This document shows positions 14,622 through 15,375 of a stretch of 15,375 nt of DNA, in pieces. The translations under genes and the position numbers were made by a program. The notes below the pieces were generated by a model, which was given only the letters and a program-made list of their open reading frames with translations, searched no databases and was not told the DNA's origin. Positions within the stretch are counted from its first letter, which is position 1, and each line of letters starts with the position of its first letter. This stretch comes from Coemansia sp. RSA 922. Lineage: Eukaryota > Kickxellomycota > Kickxellomycetes > Kickxellales > Kickxellaceae. The stretch is from the NCBI GenBank assembly GCA_027577415.1, contig JANBQS010000559.1, forward strand, positions 1 to 15,375. Direction: 5' to 3'.

Positions 14622-15094
14622 TTGGAAACAGTGTACATCAGTTTTTCACCATGCTTCTTTGTTTCAAAGGAGGTACATTGGTTGGGCGAGGTTTCAGCTT
14701 CTTTGCTGTTTGCCAAAGGAGGAAGGTGGGGAGAGTGCAAAGGTTGGAACTTTTGCAGACAGACGCCTGCTCTCCAAAGTCTCAACACTAGTGCAAAAGG
14801 GGGGGTTGGGTGTCCTTTGAGGCTAAGAGCCGTGCTTGCAGGCACTCCTTTCTACTTTCCAAAAAAAGCTGAAGGGAAAAGCACAGCTTTTTTAAACCTC
14901 GTCTGGCTATCCCTTCAGCAAGAAAATCACTTTTTCTTCTATAAACCAATTCTCTAGTGCCCTTATTTTCACTTTTTGAGCAACCACTATACCTATTCTC
15001 CAGAATATTTACTTTGATATGGTGTTATGCTACTTTTTTTATTGAGTTAGAAACTCCAAAGGACCTCAAGGTTGTTTCGCATACCCCCGCTGGA
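14622..15094 (+). promoter_or_regulatory. promoter-like region rich in CAAAGG words, upstream of the last gene
   Basis: CAAAGG occurs at 14665, 14714 and 14738, with variants CAAAGT (14775) and CAAAAGG (14794), and a reverse CCTTTG at about 14814. TTGGTTGGG (14678-14686), TTGGGTG and long G runs are mixed in. The last 150 bp are A/T- and T-rich up to the next ATG. An open frame over 14622-14957 translates to low-complexity Phe/Gly/Trp sequence and overlaps another on the opposite strand; I do not call it a gene. This looks like regulatory sequence resembling that of the genes at 2967 and 5043. Confidence 0.4.
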
Positions 15095-15375
15095 ATGAAT
15101 ATAGACTCTTGTAGTAGTTTCTCTGAAGTGACCAATCCACTACTCGACTATGGTCTCTTTGTCATCCAGAAGAATGGATGGAGGTCGCTTGAAGAGTATT
15201 GGAACTCAGATCATAAAAAAAAAGGGTTTAGTCTATATATTCAGGGGGAAAGCAGAACAGCTGGCCAAAGTTGCGATGGGAAACGCTGAAAACATTGCAA
15301 TCACTGATGAAATTAAAGAACGACTATTCGAAACTGTTAGAAAATTGGTAGGTAACTATGCGGAGCGTAAAGAGA
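15095..15375 (+). CDS. orphan protein, 5' part only, probably with one intron
   Basis: ATG 15095 opens MNIDSCSSFSEVTNPLLDYGLF, followed by VIQKNGWRSLEE. The frame stops at 15289, but a second frame is open from 15231 to the window end. A 49-nt intron with donor GTATTG (15196) and acceptor TATATATTCAG (ending 15244) joins them without shifting: WRSLEE-GKAEQLAKVAMG, then NAENIAITDEIKERLFETVRKL to the edge. The joined protein is a polar, helical sequence I do not recognise. The donor is not the best consensus and no CTAAC branch point is seen. A one-base error in the G run would also join the frames. A GTAGGT near 15355 could be a second donor. The true start may be further upstream. Confidence 0.4.

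Noticed and set aside
14606..14957. Overlapping frames on both strands (111 and 79 codons)
   Set aside because: Low-complexity content, non-ATG start on the plus strand, mutual overlap, and dense repeated CAAAGG words point to a promoter region.
1..15375. tRNA, rRNA, CRISPR, transposon or telomere repeats
   Set aside because: No cloverleaf-like tRNA, no rRNA stretch, no regularly spaced repeats, no transposase-like protein or terminal repeats were seen by eye; a tRNAscan or repeat search could still find weak cases.

Overview
The window is nuclear DNA from a fungus. Genes are compact, mostly intronless, 100 to 450 bp apart, with TATA boxes, CTAAC branch points and AATAAA signals. The gene set is conserved housekeeping plus one divergent F-box-like/leucine-rich protein of a style I associate with Kickxellales (Coemansia and relatives, Zoopagomycota). 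That placement is an inference from recalled protein style and gene density, not from a search.

Left part (1-2410): the last codons of a plus-strand gene converge on a three-exon minus-strand gene for UXT, a prefoldin-like chaperone subunit. I could reconstruct its two short introns. A minus-strand orphan with an N-terminal membrane anchor lies just upstream of it. Middle-left (about 2400-5800): an A/T-richer stretch holds an F-box-like/LRR gene whose reading frame is cut by a single in-frame TAA after 53 codons, and a 128-residue orphan with a similar A/T-rich promoter. Next come a 100-residue orphan with a membrane or signal segment and a membrane-anchored BAG-like cochaperone.

Centre to right (7068-14019): five well-supported plus-strand genes follow head to tail: an NAD(P)-dependent aldehyde dehydrogenase, an amphiphysin/Rvs167-type BAR-SH3 protein, an Mpv17/Sym1 membrane protein with a perfect TGACGTCA element and TATA box upstream, a Mis18 centromere protein, and an amino acid permease. 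They act in unrelated processes (aldehyde oxidation, endocytosis, mitochondrial or peroxisomal membrane, CENP-A loading, amino acid uptake), so nothing suggests one pathway. The last kilobase has a candidate box C/D snoRNA, a promoter-like stretch rich in CAAAGG words, and the 5' part of an orphan that probably contains a 49-nt intron and runs off the window.

I found no convincing new multi-gene system, transposon, CRISPR array, tRNA or rRNA. The items most worth following are the nonsense codon in the F-box-like gene, the snoRNA candidate, the BAG protein with a long insertion, and the orphans at 5043, 5774 and 15095.
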